A stretch of DNA of 64,000 nucleotides, taken from the NCBI RefSeq assembly GCF_003265705.1, contig NW_020312966.1:23933012-23997011 (forward strand), read 5' to 3'. The stretch is from Callorhinus ursinus (lineage: Eukaryota; Chordata; Mammalia; Carnivora; Otariidae). Positions 11,601-20,700 of this stretch are shown piece after piece (the stretch's first letter is position 1; every line of letters starts with the position of its first letter). The notes under the pieces are model-generated. The model ran no database searches. It had not been told where the DNA came from and saw only the letters and a list, made by a program, of their open reading frames with translations. The position numbers were made by a program, and so were the translations under genes.

Positions 11601-14274
11601 GGACTCCTAACGGTCCTCCCTTCCACCATTACTCAGCTGGATTCAGATTTTTTCTGTGGGACTATTTCAGGGAATCCACTTCCTCTGTTTCCATTTCTTT
11701 CTTTCTTTCTTTTTTAAAGATTTTAATTTTAGTTAGGCTCTACACCCAACATGGGGCTTGAACTTACAGCCCCAACATCAAAAGTGGCATGCTCTCCCAA
11801 CTGAGCCAGCCAGGCACCCCCTGCACATACTTTTTTTTTTTAAGTAGGCTCCACCCTCAAAATAGTGAGGGCTTGAACTCACCACCCTGCATCAAGACCC
11901 TCTGTTCCAATTTCTTTACTGGTTACAATCTAGGTTGCAGCTGACAGAAAATAACTCAGGTTCCTATGAGCAAAATAGAGGAATTTAGAAGAAACAGAAG
12001 CATGTCACAGAGCCAGGTATGGGAATGCAGCTATCCCTGAGGAAATGCAATCAAGGCTTTCTCTTGATCTGACTCCACTGACTCAACTTCCCTCGGCTTC
12101 ATTCTCCTGCTGCAGACCACCATTCTCAGCTTTCCCCACAAATATTAGGTTAGCATGTGACCATTCCAGCTCCACAGGAAGATTCAGACTGAACTCTTCC
12201 TCCCAGTCTGGAAATCTCAGGAGAGAGGATCTGACTGGCCAGCTTGAGCTAGGCCAATACTACAACATGGGAGGCAGAGCTCTATCACTGCAGATGGGGA
12301 GACGATTCCCCCAATAAGGGCTAGTCAGGGAAGGGAGCCTAATGAAAGGATCTTATTACATCTGTAAACTGGTGCAGCTGAAAGATCATAGAGAGAAAAG
12401 TGTCTTCACTACGAACCGTTAACTCTACAGGTTGCCCATATATCTGGGAGAACTTTATATACATTTATTGAGAGCTTCTTATATGCCAAATATTGTACTA
12501 GACTTCGGGAAATTAACAATGTATAAAACAGATACTGACTTCACCAAATGGGTAGTTTAATGGGAGACAGAAAATATTAAACAGCAATTACAACCTAAAC
12601 TAAGTTACTATGACTGGGATCATGCAGGATGCTCTAAGATTACCTACAAGGGGAAACCTACCCAGACTTGAGAGATCAAGGAAAGCTGCTCGGGAGGTAA
12701 GTCCTGTCTAAGATGGGCCTTAAGGTAAATATGACTTCGCACGGAAAGAGTCGAACAAAAGGTTCTAGGCAAAGGTAATAAATGACGTGGGAAACAAAGG
12801 CAAAAGAAAAGTTAAGTTTCCTTACTACCTACAGCCCACTGACAAGTCCTTGAAACAGGCAGCGTGACCTTCCTCTAGGAACTCAGCTGCGTTGATGTTC
12901 ATACTTTGCTAAGGTCAAAAGTCAATTTCAGCCAAACCCCCCCAGGATCCTGTAAGTCAACTTCAACATACAAAAATACCCTTGGAAACTTCCTCTATCT
13001 CTACCACCCTCCCCAAAGCTACGTGTTGGCAATCGTCGTCCCCCAAGCACAGGACCCACCGATATTCATCTGAAGGGTCTCACGACTGAGTTCTTACTAG
13101 ACGGTAACAAATGACCTTTTCCTAACAATAGCGAGCCCCCTTAAGGTCCTGGAAACCTTGCTTCCAAAACACCTTGGAGGCTCGCGCTGTCCCTAAGCCC
13201 CTCCCACCCTGAAAGCATATAATGGGCCACTGCTCTTCCTGCCCAGGGGTCCTGTGCCCGTGCTGTAATAAAACCACCTTTTTTGAACCAAAGACGGCTC
13301 AAGAAATTCTTTCTTGGGCGCCTGGGTGGCTCAGTCCGCTCCGGGGCTGCCTTGCGCTCAGGTCAGGGGCTCAGCATCCTGCGATCCACCCCCGCACCTG
13401 GCTCTCCGCTCAGCAGGGAGCCTGCTTCCCCCTCTGCCCCTCCCAGCGCTCATGCTTGCGCGCGCTCGCTCGCGCTCTGAAATAAATAAAATCTTAAAAA
13501 AAAAAAAAAAAAGACTTCTTGCTTGGTCGCGGGCTCCAAACCCCAACCATTTCTACATCAATAAGTATCTTTACAAAGGATGCAAGGCCAGAGAAAACGC
13601 CCACTGGAGAAAGCGAAAGTTGGATGCCCCGTAACAACCTGCGTGGCAGGAGGGAGAGGGTGAGGGGCACCAACCCGGAAAGGTGGCCAGGCCGCCGGGG
13701 GGAGTAAGGCCGCTGGGCCGCGCGAGCAGCGCACACACCACCACGCTGTCCGCCGCAGGGAGTGAATGAATGAACAGCCCGGGAAGCCGGGGACTCCCCG
13801 GGTCCCGCTCTTCCACAGCGACGCGGCCTCCCTCCTTCAGCCCGAAGCGCCCACGTCCTTCCTCTGACGCGGCAGAGCGGTCTCCCTCCCGGACGGCGGC
13901 GCGCGCGGAGAAGCCCCCAGCCCCGCGCCTCCGCCCGGCCCGCGCGCCTCCTCACCAGGACTCGGGCCCCGCCGCCGCGCGAGGACGGCTCTCCGCCGCG
14001 CTCTCCTGCTCGGGCGGCTCGAAGAAGGAGTTCAGCGCTCTCTGAAAAACACAAAACAGCCGTGAGACCTGGGCGCCCCCCGGCCCGAGGTAAAGAGGCG
14101 GAAGAGAGCGGCGAAGCCTACTTCCATCTCCCAGTCGTTCTCGGCCAGGTAGCACTGAGCCACGGAGGCGTCGCACCTCGCAACCGAAGCGAACTCCACG
14201 CACAGAAGTCGCCGCTTCTTCACCTCGGGCTCGCCCTCTGGCCGCTCCGCCTCCGAGCTGCCCGGCCTTTCCAT
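779..14274 (-). CDS. TDP2: TDP2, tyrosyl-DNA phosphodiesterase 2 (7 coding exons, whole CDS span)
   Basis: Mg-dependent phosphodiesterase that releases tyrosine from DNA 5' ends, so it removes trapped topoisomerase II; nuclear and cytoplasmic. Coding exons on the minus strand: 14274-14122, 14041-13956, 10451-10278, 9567-9476, 7982-7864, 6178-6008, 1060-779. All junctions are GT-AG and keep frame, giving 358 residues (human 362). A UBA-like domain lies at about residues 20-60 and an exonuclease/endonuclease/phosphatase domain follows from about 110. The catalytic residues are visible: N116 in TWNVDG, E148 in FLQEV, D258 in GDTNLRD and H347 in SDHWG, each four below human N120/E152/D262/H351, so the difference lies N-terminal. 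The start is the first ATG of the frame leading into [15 protein letters not shown]. It is head to head with ACOT13. The model is read by eye without transcripts but every exon is in frame, so it appears intact. Confidence 0.96.
1568..3942 (+). mobile_element. Tigger1 DNA transposon, nearly full length, dead
   Basis: 2.37-kb pogo/Tigger (TcMar) copy. The ends are inverted repeats: caggcatacctc at 1568-1579 and gaggtatgcctg at 3931-3942. TA dinucleotides flank both sides (1566-1567, 3943-3944), as expected of the family. Broken transposase frames run on the plus strand: a DDE-domain piece with [10 protein letters not shown] at about 2886, [15 protein letters not shown] at about 3005 and [17 protein letters not shown] at about 3118, then [17 protein letters not shown] at about 3433. 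Frameshifts, stops and an L1 tail insertion mean it cannot make transposase. Confidence 0.95.
2650..2738 (+). mobile_element. 5'-truncated L1 3' end inserted in Tigger1
   Basis: About 90 bp reading tacacctgaaactaatataa and on to an A/T-rich tail (aataataaaaaa). This is the 3' end common to carnivoran L1s. It interrupts the Tigger1 sequence, which resumes at attatgctaaatctactctg. The insertion is therefore younger than the Tigger1. Confidence 0.75.
3945..5175 (-). mobile_element. Old L1 3' part (minus strand), split by Tigger1
   Basis: Reverse complement of the L1 ORF2 end and 3' UTR, with signatures such as catcaccaccatccgtctc, tattgtgaataatgctgctg and aatttgcaaatatttt-like stretches. The missing 3' end (ctgtggtaaaata) is found at about 1540-1567, on the far side of the Tigger1. 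Read across, ...gtggtaaaata + tatgtaacataaaa... restores a normal L1 order, so the transposon landed in this L1. Confidence 0.85.
5595..5636. repeat. Poly(A) run, 42 bases
   Basis: An uninterrupted A run of about 42 bases, with no SINE or L1 body that I recognise to its left (5175-5594). It may be the tail of an unrecognised retro-insertion, or a simple repeat. Such a run is prone to length change and to assembly error. Confidence 0.85.
6008..6178 (-). CDS. TDP2: TDP2 coding exon 6
   Basis: 171 bases (57 codons), acceptor gttgcag, donor gtgagt. It contains [19 protein letters not shown] and the catalytic Asp of FAGDTNLRD, which binds the active-site metal. Confidence 0.96.
6365..6612 (+). 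mobile_element. L2 LINE fragment
   Basis: L2 3'-end pattern on the plus strand: ccttccccaatgtccc, then ...gagcctggcacataggtact and ttaaatgaatgag near the end. Ancient and diverged. Confidence 0.65.
6664..6863 (+). mobile_element. CAN-SINE (tRNA-Lys), perfect 19-bp target duplication
   Basis: Complete SINE from ggtgcctgggtggctcagtt through the CT-rich region to (aaat)n and poly(A). The 19-bp target duplication taagatactaaaaatgcag is identical at 6645-6663 and 6864-6882, so this is a fairly young insertion in TDP2 intron 5. Confidence 0.97.
6925..7570 (+). mobile_element. L2 LINE fragment interrupted by an L1 tail
   Basis: L2-like text at about 6930-7235 (cttttcatgccccctat ... tcagggctcaattcaaatac) and again at 7395-7570 (caacctataagctctaggag). 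Between them, 7245-7385 reads like an L1 3' end (cattgcattgtacatctgaa ... ctcaattaaaacaacaac). Subfamilies not assigned. Confidence 0.6.
7864..7982 (-). CDS. TDP2: TDP2 coding exon 5
   Basis: 119 bases coding [20 protein letters not shown] through MMRNLLCVY. Acceptor tttgaag, donor gtaagtaa. The 39 full codons equal the human exon in length. Confidence 0.95.
7983..9475 (-). other. TDP2: TDP2 intron 4
   Basis: 1.5 kb. A purine-rich stretch at 8460-8900 resembles an old L1M 3' UTR (gaattttccagaactgaagg) and contains a 59-bp tandem duplication. Nothing else recognised. The 155-codon plus-strand frame here is low-complexity and not a gene. Confidence 0.8.
8719..8836. repeat. Perfect 59-bp tandem duplication
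   Basis: Two head-to-tail copies, 8719-8777 and 8778-8836, each starting gaggaaggaaaccaagttgg and ending aaatctaaaaca. I see no difference between them, so the duplication is recent. Confidence 0.95.
9476..9567 (-). CDS. TDP2: TDP2 coding exon 4
   Basis: 92 bases: [20 protein letters not shown] and on to EIIT. It carries the catalytic Glu of the LQE motif. Acceptor aattag, donor gtaaca; phases 2 and 1 fit the neighbouring exons. Confidence 0.95.
9568..10277 (-). other. TDP2: TDP2 intron 3
   Basis: 710 bp. A MIR-like stretch at about 9900-10010 (gatgaggaaactgagctgca) on the minus strand of that family; nothing else recognised. Confidence 0.7.
10278..10451 (-). CDS. TDP2: TDP2 coding exon 3
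   Basis: 174 bases from acceptor ttgccag to donor gtaagta. It codes [11 protein letters not shown], an acidic Ser/Gln-rich linker, then the first strand of the catalytic domain with metal-coordinating Asn in [10 protein letters not shown]. Confidence 0.95.
11165..11300 (-). mobile_element. L1 3' end fragment
   Basis: Reverse-complement L1 3' UTR: ttattgagatataattgaca, then cataacattatattcatttc and gtgaccaccacaataaatct. Short and old. Confidence 0.7.
11701..11898 (-). mobile_element. Nested pair of CAN-SINEs within one target duplication
   Basis: A minus-strand SINE (about 11701-11820, ending ctgagccagccaggcacccc) abuts a shorter, older minus-strand SINE part (about 11831-11898). The flanks cctctgtttccatttcttt (11682-11700) and cctctgttccaatttcttt (11899-11917) are a diverged 19-bp target duplication around the pair. 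The inner element therefore landed in the outer one. Confidence 0.8.
13316..13512 (+). mobile_element. CAN-SINE next to the CpG island
   Basis: Starts gggcgcctgggtggctcagt and ends (aaat)n plus a 16-base A run. It is unusually rich in intact CpG (cttgcgcgcgctcgctcgcg). It lies about 400 bp inside the gene from the promoter CpG island, in TDP2 intron 2. Target duplication unclear. Confidence 0.93.
13956..14041 (-). CDS. TDP2: TDP2 coding exon 2
   Basis: 86 bases, acceptor ttttcag, beginning [14 protein letters not shown] and ending in a split Cys codon (TG|T) at donor gtgagg. Intron 1 before it is only 80 bp. It lies inside the CpG island and codes an Ala/Arg-rich linker ([11 protein letters not shown]) that differs from the human linker, where I recall ETISEPK. 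Confidence 0.92.
14122..14274 (-). CDS. TDP2: TDP2 coding exon 1
   Basis: Fifty-one codons, from an ATG in the CpG island to WEME, then donor gtaggc. It holds the start of the UBA-like ubiquitin-binding domain (CVEFASVA...[13 protein letters not shown]). The first 14 residues are the least conserved part of the protein compared with human and carry the four-residue length difference. Confidence 0.94.
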
Positions 14275-14432
14275 CGCCTCGCCCCGGGGCCCACCGCGCC
14301 CCTCACCAGGGCGGGAGGGCCGACGCTCGGATCTGCGCAGGCGCCCGGCGCACCCTTCTCAACCGCCCGGCTGGAAACGCGCCCCGCCCCCGGAGGGCGA
14401 TAGGCGTGGCTGCGCCGCGGGAGAGGCGGCCC

Positions 14433-14466
14433 GGGCGGGGGGCGGGGGGCGGGGGCGGGGGCGGGG
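14433..14466 (+). promoter_or_regulatory. GC-box cluster / G-quadruplex-capable tract
   Basis: Five runs of four or more G separated by single C bases (gggggcggggggcgggggcg and on) in the middle of the shared promoter. It fits repeated SP1/KLF GC boxes and meets the usual G4 pattern. Function is inferred. Confidence 0.7.
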
Positions 14467-14679
14467 CACACGGCGCGTGCGCGGTCACAACGCGGAGGCG
14501 GTGCGACGTCAGAGCGCGAGGCGCTGGGGCGCTGGCGGCGGGTGCCCGAGCGCGGGCGGAGAGGTCGCGGCCTTCCTCGCCCTGCTTGTCCTTTGCTCCT
14601 TGGCGGACGTCGGGCCCCCGCCTCCCGGCTCGCCCGGGCTTCCTTCTTGCGTGGTGCCCGGAAGCCGCAGCGGTCCACG

Positions 14680-14760
14680 ATGAGCCTCCTGACACAGAAT
14701 GTGAGGGAGCTGATGAAGGCGATGACCCGTGTCCCCGGTTTTGATAGAGTTTTGGAAAAG
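14680..14760 (+). CDS. ACOT13: ACOT13 coding exon 1
   Basis: Twenty-seven codons, ending FDRVLEK at donor gtattg. It lies within the CpG island. It codes the N-terminal helix that precedes the hotdog fold. Confidence 0.93.
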
Positions 14761-17700
14761 GTATTGCGGTGGAAGCGTTGGCTTCTAAAGAAAGCCCGAT
14801 GCTGGGTGCGGGTTGCGCTGAATTAGTATCTCTCGCTGGATTCTGTTGGACTGCCCCGGTAAATTCACCTGTGTAGTCATGACCATGTGTCAGGTCAAGC
14901 GCATAGTGTATTTCGTGGGAGTGTACATATAACTGAGTTCAGATCTGCCTTGGTTTACGTTTGGGTTCCTTCCGGATTATACCCACTGCCCAGTTGAAAA
15001 TATGGTCAGTCGAAAGTGCATTTTTTTTTAAAGATTTTATTTATTTATTAGAGAGAGAGAATGAGAGATAGAGAGCACGAGAGGGAAGAGGGTCAGAGGG
15101 AGAAGCAGACTCCCTGCTGAACAGGGAGCCCGATGCGGGACTCGATCCCGGGACTCCAGGACCATGACCTGAGCCGAAGGCAGTGGCTCAACCGACTGAG
15201 CCACCCAGGCGTCCAGTCGAAAGTGCATTTAATACACCTAGCCTGCGTAGCTTCGCCTCGCCTGTGTTGAATGTGCTCGGATCACTTCCTAGCCTACAGC
15301 TGGGCAGAATCATCTGACACAACGCCTATTTTGTAAAAAGTGTTGAATATCTCCTGTAGTTCACTGAGTACTGTACTGCAAGTGAAAAAGGAAATGGTTG
15401 TATAGGTACAGAATTTTGTTTGTTTTCTTTTTTGTTTTTTGTTTTTAGAGAGAGAGAACGCCAGCGAGCAGGGAGGGGGAGAGGGAGAGAGAGAATCTGA
15501 AGCAGGCTACAGGCCCAGTGCAGAGCCCAAGGCAGGGTTCGATCTCACAGGAGATGCAGCCTGCCTGGGGCTCTGTGGTCACGACCTGAACCGAAGTGGA
15601 GAGTCCGAGGCTCTGTGGTCATGACCTGAACCGAAGTGGAGAGTCCGAGGCTTAACCCACTGAGCCACCCAGGCACCCCTAGTTAAAGAATAATTTTAAG
15701 TATAGTTGCTTACCCTCCTGCTATAGCCTGGAGCCGGCTGGGACTGCCCAGCATGTCGAGAGCGTGGCACTGTATATGACTAGTTTGGGAAAAGATCGAA
15801 ATTCAGAATTCGAAGTTTCTGTTGAATGTGTAATGCTGTCACACTATCATAAAGTTGAAAAATCTTAACGTCAAACCGTCATAAGTCAGGGAGTGTTTAA
15901 ATGATTATCAGTTGTGAAGACAATTGCTTGGTTTCAGAGCGGGAAAGGACTTTCGAGTTCGAGTCTTCAACAAACAGGTACCCGTAGTGCTCTGAGGAAG
16001 AGAGTAAGAGACAATGTCTACACTTAAGATGCACTTGCCTGGACGCCTGGGTGGCTCAGTCCTTAAGCGTCTGCCTTCGGCTCCGGTCATGATCCCAGGG
16101 TCCTGGGATCGAGCCCCGCGTCGGGCTCCCTGCTCAGAGGGAAGCCTGCTTCTCCCTCTCCCACTCCCCCTGCTTGTGTTCCCTCTCTTGCTCTCTCTTT
16201 GTCAAATAAATAAATAAAATCTTTAAAAAATAAATAAAATCTTTAAAAAAAAAGATGCACTTGCAACCTAGAGGATTAGAAAATAAGTAATTGCAGTAAG
16301 GTAGGAAAGCCAAGTTCCAGGTAGAGTGGTGCTATGGAGTCAGGCAGGGTTGGCGTCTGTCCACTTGGGTGCATGAACAGACTAGCCCAGATTCCTAGTT
16401 TTCAGTGTCTTTGTAGAAATTGTGTTATGTAGGAATCATTTATAAATAAATATGAATAACAGAAGTCCTTGGTTATGTCAGATTTGGAAGACATTAAACA
16501 ACCTAAGAACTTTTAGGTTTTTTCTAAATACTTTAACGTATGCATGCCTGTTTTCCTTTTTTTTTCCTTCTTAGAGAGGGAGGGGGGTCAGGGAGAGGCT
16601 GAGGGAGAGGGAAAGAGTCCTAATTAAGCAGGCTCCATGCCCAGCACAGAGCCAGATGCGGGATTTGATCTCATAACCCTGAGGTTGTGACCTGAGCCGA
16701 AATCGAGAGTCAGACGCTTTCCTGACAGAGCCACCCAGGCACGCCTGCTTGTTTTCTTTCTGATTAGGAAAGAGTATTGGGAAATTGCCAATATGTAATT
16801 TAAAAGTGGAGTTTAAACACAGACCAACTGCTGTCATTTGTAGGAAGAATATAGGCCATTGGACCAAAGTTTTCCTCCTGGAAACAACATTTGGGCTATA
16901 TTTTCAACATGTAAGTAACCTTCCCTAATTATATCCAAGGGCTTTTGTGAAAAACATAGGAAATAATAGACAAATGTATTTAATGTTTTCGAATAGCGAA
17001 CACTATAAAATCCAAGGATATGCTACTTTTTAACAGTAACTTTTTGTTCCAATGCAACAAAAGAAGCATTGGAAGCAGTGGAAGAGTGTTCCAGGCAGGG
17101 GAACAGCAAACGTAAAGGGTCTGAGACTTTTAAACACTGTGCTTGCGGCAGTTCCCAGAGGAATCCCAGGTGGGCGAGCTGGAGGTGAGATCTCACATAC
17201 AGCTTCATTGTTACTGTAAGGACTTCGGTTTTTTACTTCAAGGGGTTTGCACAGAAGACTGACACAACTTGACGTGTGGCTGGGGCACTCCCGTTGCTAA
17301 TGAGTGAGCAGACACAAGGCCGGCCAGGGCGGGAGCAGGAAGGTGAGGGGGAAGGCAGCTGCCATGGCTGGAGAAGTGACAGCTTGGGCCACAGTGGAAG
17401 GGTGAGGAGTTGTGGATGGGCGCTAGGGATGTGACTGGGTTCTGGCCATGTTGGAAGATAAAGTGGATAGAGTTTGCCGATGGAGGGCGAGTGAGGACAG
17501 AGGAGTGAGAACTCCAGGCTGGGGGCAGCTTTCCCTCTCAGGCTGTTCGTCCCTTGAAGACCGTCTAGCCAACAACTATCTGAGGTTGCGCATGGCTTGC
17601 ATCGCTTACTAGACTTCTTGCTTTCTCCCCCCGCCCTGCCCCCCAGAGTTACACTGCCTACAGCTTGAGCACTAGCATTCGTATGCTCAGAAAGGAACCA

Positions 17701-20700
17701 CACCGCAGAAGATTAGGTGGGGGATCTGATCTGATCACCTTCAGAAAGGCACCTGCTCATTCAGTTTGTTCAGGCCTCACAAACGAAGCAGAGTTTAATT
17801 CTGACTGCAAGATGAGCAGGTGGGCTGTGGTCCTTTCCAGTAATGACATTTATGTTGAGTACGCCGAGCCAGACGCCATACTAACAGTTTACCTACATAG
17901 TTCGTGTAGTCCTCCTGACCGTGCTGGGAGGTAGGTACTATTGGTATCCCCTTCTATGCAGGAGACCATTGAAGCTAACTTTCCCAAGGCCTTACAGCTA
18001 GGCAGTGGGATCTAATCCTGTGTCCGCTCCAAAGACTGTGCTGTTGACAGTCTGTGAGAGTGCGCAATGTTAGAGAACCTGTCCTCTAGCCTGCAGAGTG
18101 AAGCTGAAAGCAGGTGTGGCCTTGGGTAGTCTTGTGAAGCTGAATGATCAGTTGACCCTCAGACTCTGGTGGGCACTGGAGAAGCAGCCAGCAAACGGAC
18201 TGTGGAGTGGCCAGGGGAGGAGGAGGAAACCCAGAAGGTGGGCATGGGAGTTAGGGAAGGGCCAGGAAACACTGAGAGGGGCTGAAACATATCCATTAAG
18301 TCTAATAATTAGGTCATTGCGTGACTGACTTTAGTCTTAAGACAGTTCCAGTTGGGCAATTTTAAGAAAGATCCATGTGAAACTATACAAACCGACTTGC
18401 GGTTTGATGGCTGTGTTCGAGTCACAGCTTTAATAGTAAGGATGAGAACTCAAGTGTTTTGGTCACCTGTGACATGCCAGGCCTTGCTCTTGTTGCTCAG
18501 TTTGAAGTTTATCTCAATCTTGACAAAACCCTATGAGGGCAGTGCTGTTATGTCTTTACAGGGGGGAGACCTCGGTGAAGGATCCGAGTGCTCCTCACCA
18601 TCCCTCTAAAGCTGCCTGTGTGTTAAAGACACATGCTGCACACCCGAGGTGCGGGCCTGCCACTGCAGCGTGCCCCGCGCACGCCTGCGGCACACGCCCT
18701 TGCAGGCCCTGAGCATAACTGTGCTGTGTTTGTTGCTGTGGCCGCCTCCTTTACTGCTTTTAGGAAGGCATGTTTATACATTGTTCGCAGACACTTCTGG
18801 TATCTGCACTGGGTTGCCTAGGAAGTCAGCAGTGTCTGTCATCAGGGCAAACTGCTTGCAAACAGCCTCTTGCACAAACAACATGAAACTCTCGTTCTCT
18901 TTGCTTTTCTGTGTATGTGTGGTCCTCAGTCTCCTGTCTTGGGGGACTCCTCTGTTTTCATATACCCACATGTTCTCATGCCACGGGCCACCCTGCTCTG
19001 GGCCCAGCACAGACACCCTTAGGGAGCCAGAGACAGACCTTCGTCCACCAGCAGGCAGTCTGGTGAGCTAGTCCACAGGGATCAGCAGCAGGCACAGTGA
19101 TGGCGGTCTCTTAAGGACAGAACGACCGGACACATCAAGCAAGGCCTGAGGAGAATTCTGGGGTCTGGACAGAGCTCCTACAAGGGACCATCTCCTTCAC
19201 TGCTGTTGATTACTGGGCATCCCTTCTGTCTTTACTGAAAAGGTAAAGGAGGAAGGGGGAGACCTTCACCTCAGGTATGTCACGTGTAATGGAATTGGAG
19301 CCTAGGTGTTTGGGTGAGGGGAGGAGGGCGCCGTGCTGCACGAGTCACAGACTCAGGTGAATGCATGAGGAACAGGGAAGAGACAGTTCATTGCAGGCCA
19401 TATAGAAAAGGGAGAGATGATTGTATGTGCACATACATAATTTTTATGATAAACTAAGGAGCCCATGGGTAAACACTGGGCTGAGCCATAAAGGTTCTTG
19501 CCAACCACCTGCCGCTGCCTGACCCGTGGGATCCTGGGAATGGAATGTATCCGGGCAGTTAATTCTCTGTATTGTTGGGGCCACAGCAAATATATCCCTG
19601 ACCCCACTGCATCATAAAAGGCTTTCTTGCCATCCTCCCACAAGACACCGAGTGAATGGGGACCTAGTTGTCTGCAGCAGTCCAGGTGAGATGGGAAGGG
19701 AGGGCATTTTGCATAGTGGTTAAACCTGACATATCGGAGTTCAAGGAAGATAAAGTGTCGACTTCAGAGATGAATGAAGGTGGAATTAATACATGCAGGG
19801 TTGCTGAGTATGGCCCCTAACACAGAGTTAAACAGGTGTGTCCCCTAGAGCCTGTATCTTAACTGAGAATGAGATTTTTTTTTTTTTTAACAGCATTCTC
19901 CTCATACCCCCATTCTTCATCAAAGAGAGGTTAGCTCTCCATTGGCCTCTTCCCCAAAAAGATTAGCTTTGGGAGGTTGGCTAGGACATTCCCTTTGTTA
20001 GCTCCCATTGGCTGAATTCCTTTATTTTATATAGGGGAGACGAGAAATGGAAACACATAAAAGCACTTCTCTTGCAGTTATCAGGGTGACCATTACAGAA
20101 TGATCTCTCTTCCAGTAAAGATTTTAAACCACTCTAGGAGTGTGTCCTTTGGCCTTCCAAGTTGGAAGAAAGAGTTGAAAACTGTGTTCCGCAGTAGGAA
20201 GTTAACATTTGTATTACCTCCTGTCATCCCAGCTAAAGTCAGATGATCAAGTGGGACTTTAACAACTAACCTCTACTAAAGACACCACACCTTTACATTG
20301 CACCGTCTGTGAGGCTCCCTATTTAGTTCTCTTCCCTGAGCTGCCTGGCCTCCTTCCCCATTTCACTTGCCTCACTCCTCCTGGCCTGTCAGGATTCAGT
20401 TGTCATTCCCCAGGAAGCCTTTCCTAATGTCTGTTCTCTGAAAACACGTACTTCTGTGAGTTCGATATCCTCTAGCAACTTGTATTTAGTCTGTCTCTAG
20501 GAAGTCCCTCCCCCACGTACTCACCTCTTTAGGTTGTGAACCCCTTAGGAGCAGGGGTTGGATTTCGTTCATCTTCACATTGCCAGTGCTTGCTGTGCTC
20601 ATGTAAGTGCCCAAACAGGGGGCGTCTACACCGTGGTCCTGCTTGGTACGTCTGTTAGTTTATGAGGACGTCCTGTGGCTAGATCATTTGTTGTATGAAT

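Larger units (their letters stand above)
10452..13955 (-). other. TDP2: TDP2 intron 2
   Basis: 3.5 kb. An old minus-strand L1 3' end lies near 11165-11300 (attgagatataattgacatat). A nested SINE pair lies at 11700-11898 and a CpG-rich SINE at 13316-13512. Old LINE-like sequence occurs at about 12480-12830. The CpG island begins at about 13700. No coding potential of its own recognised. Confidence 0.8.
13700..14760. promoter_or_regulatory. CpG island, TDP2/ACOT13 bidirectional promoter
   Basis: GC-rich, CpG-dense stretch covering TDP2 exons 1-2 and ACOT13 exon 1. The start codons point away from each other with 405 bp between them (14275-14679). GC boxes (gggcgggg-type) cluster at 14433-14466. 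No TATA box is seen between the genes, as is usual for CpG-island housekeeping promoters. Exact start sites cannot be read from sequence. Confidence 0.88.

Noticed and set aside
13494..14678. Long frames on both strands around TDP2/ACOT13 first exons
   Set aside because: CpG-island composition; only the frames that match TDP2 and ACOT13 have family support.
17233..17703. 156-codon minus-strand frame in ACOT13 intron 1
   Set aside because: Lies in what looks like an old repeat; no motif and no splice context.
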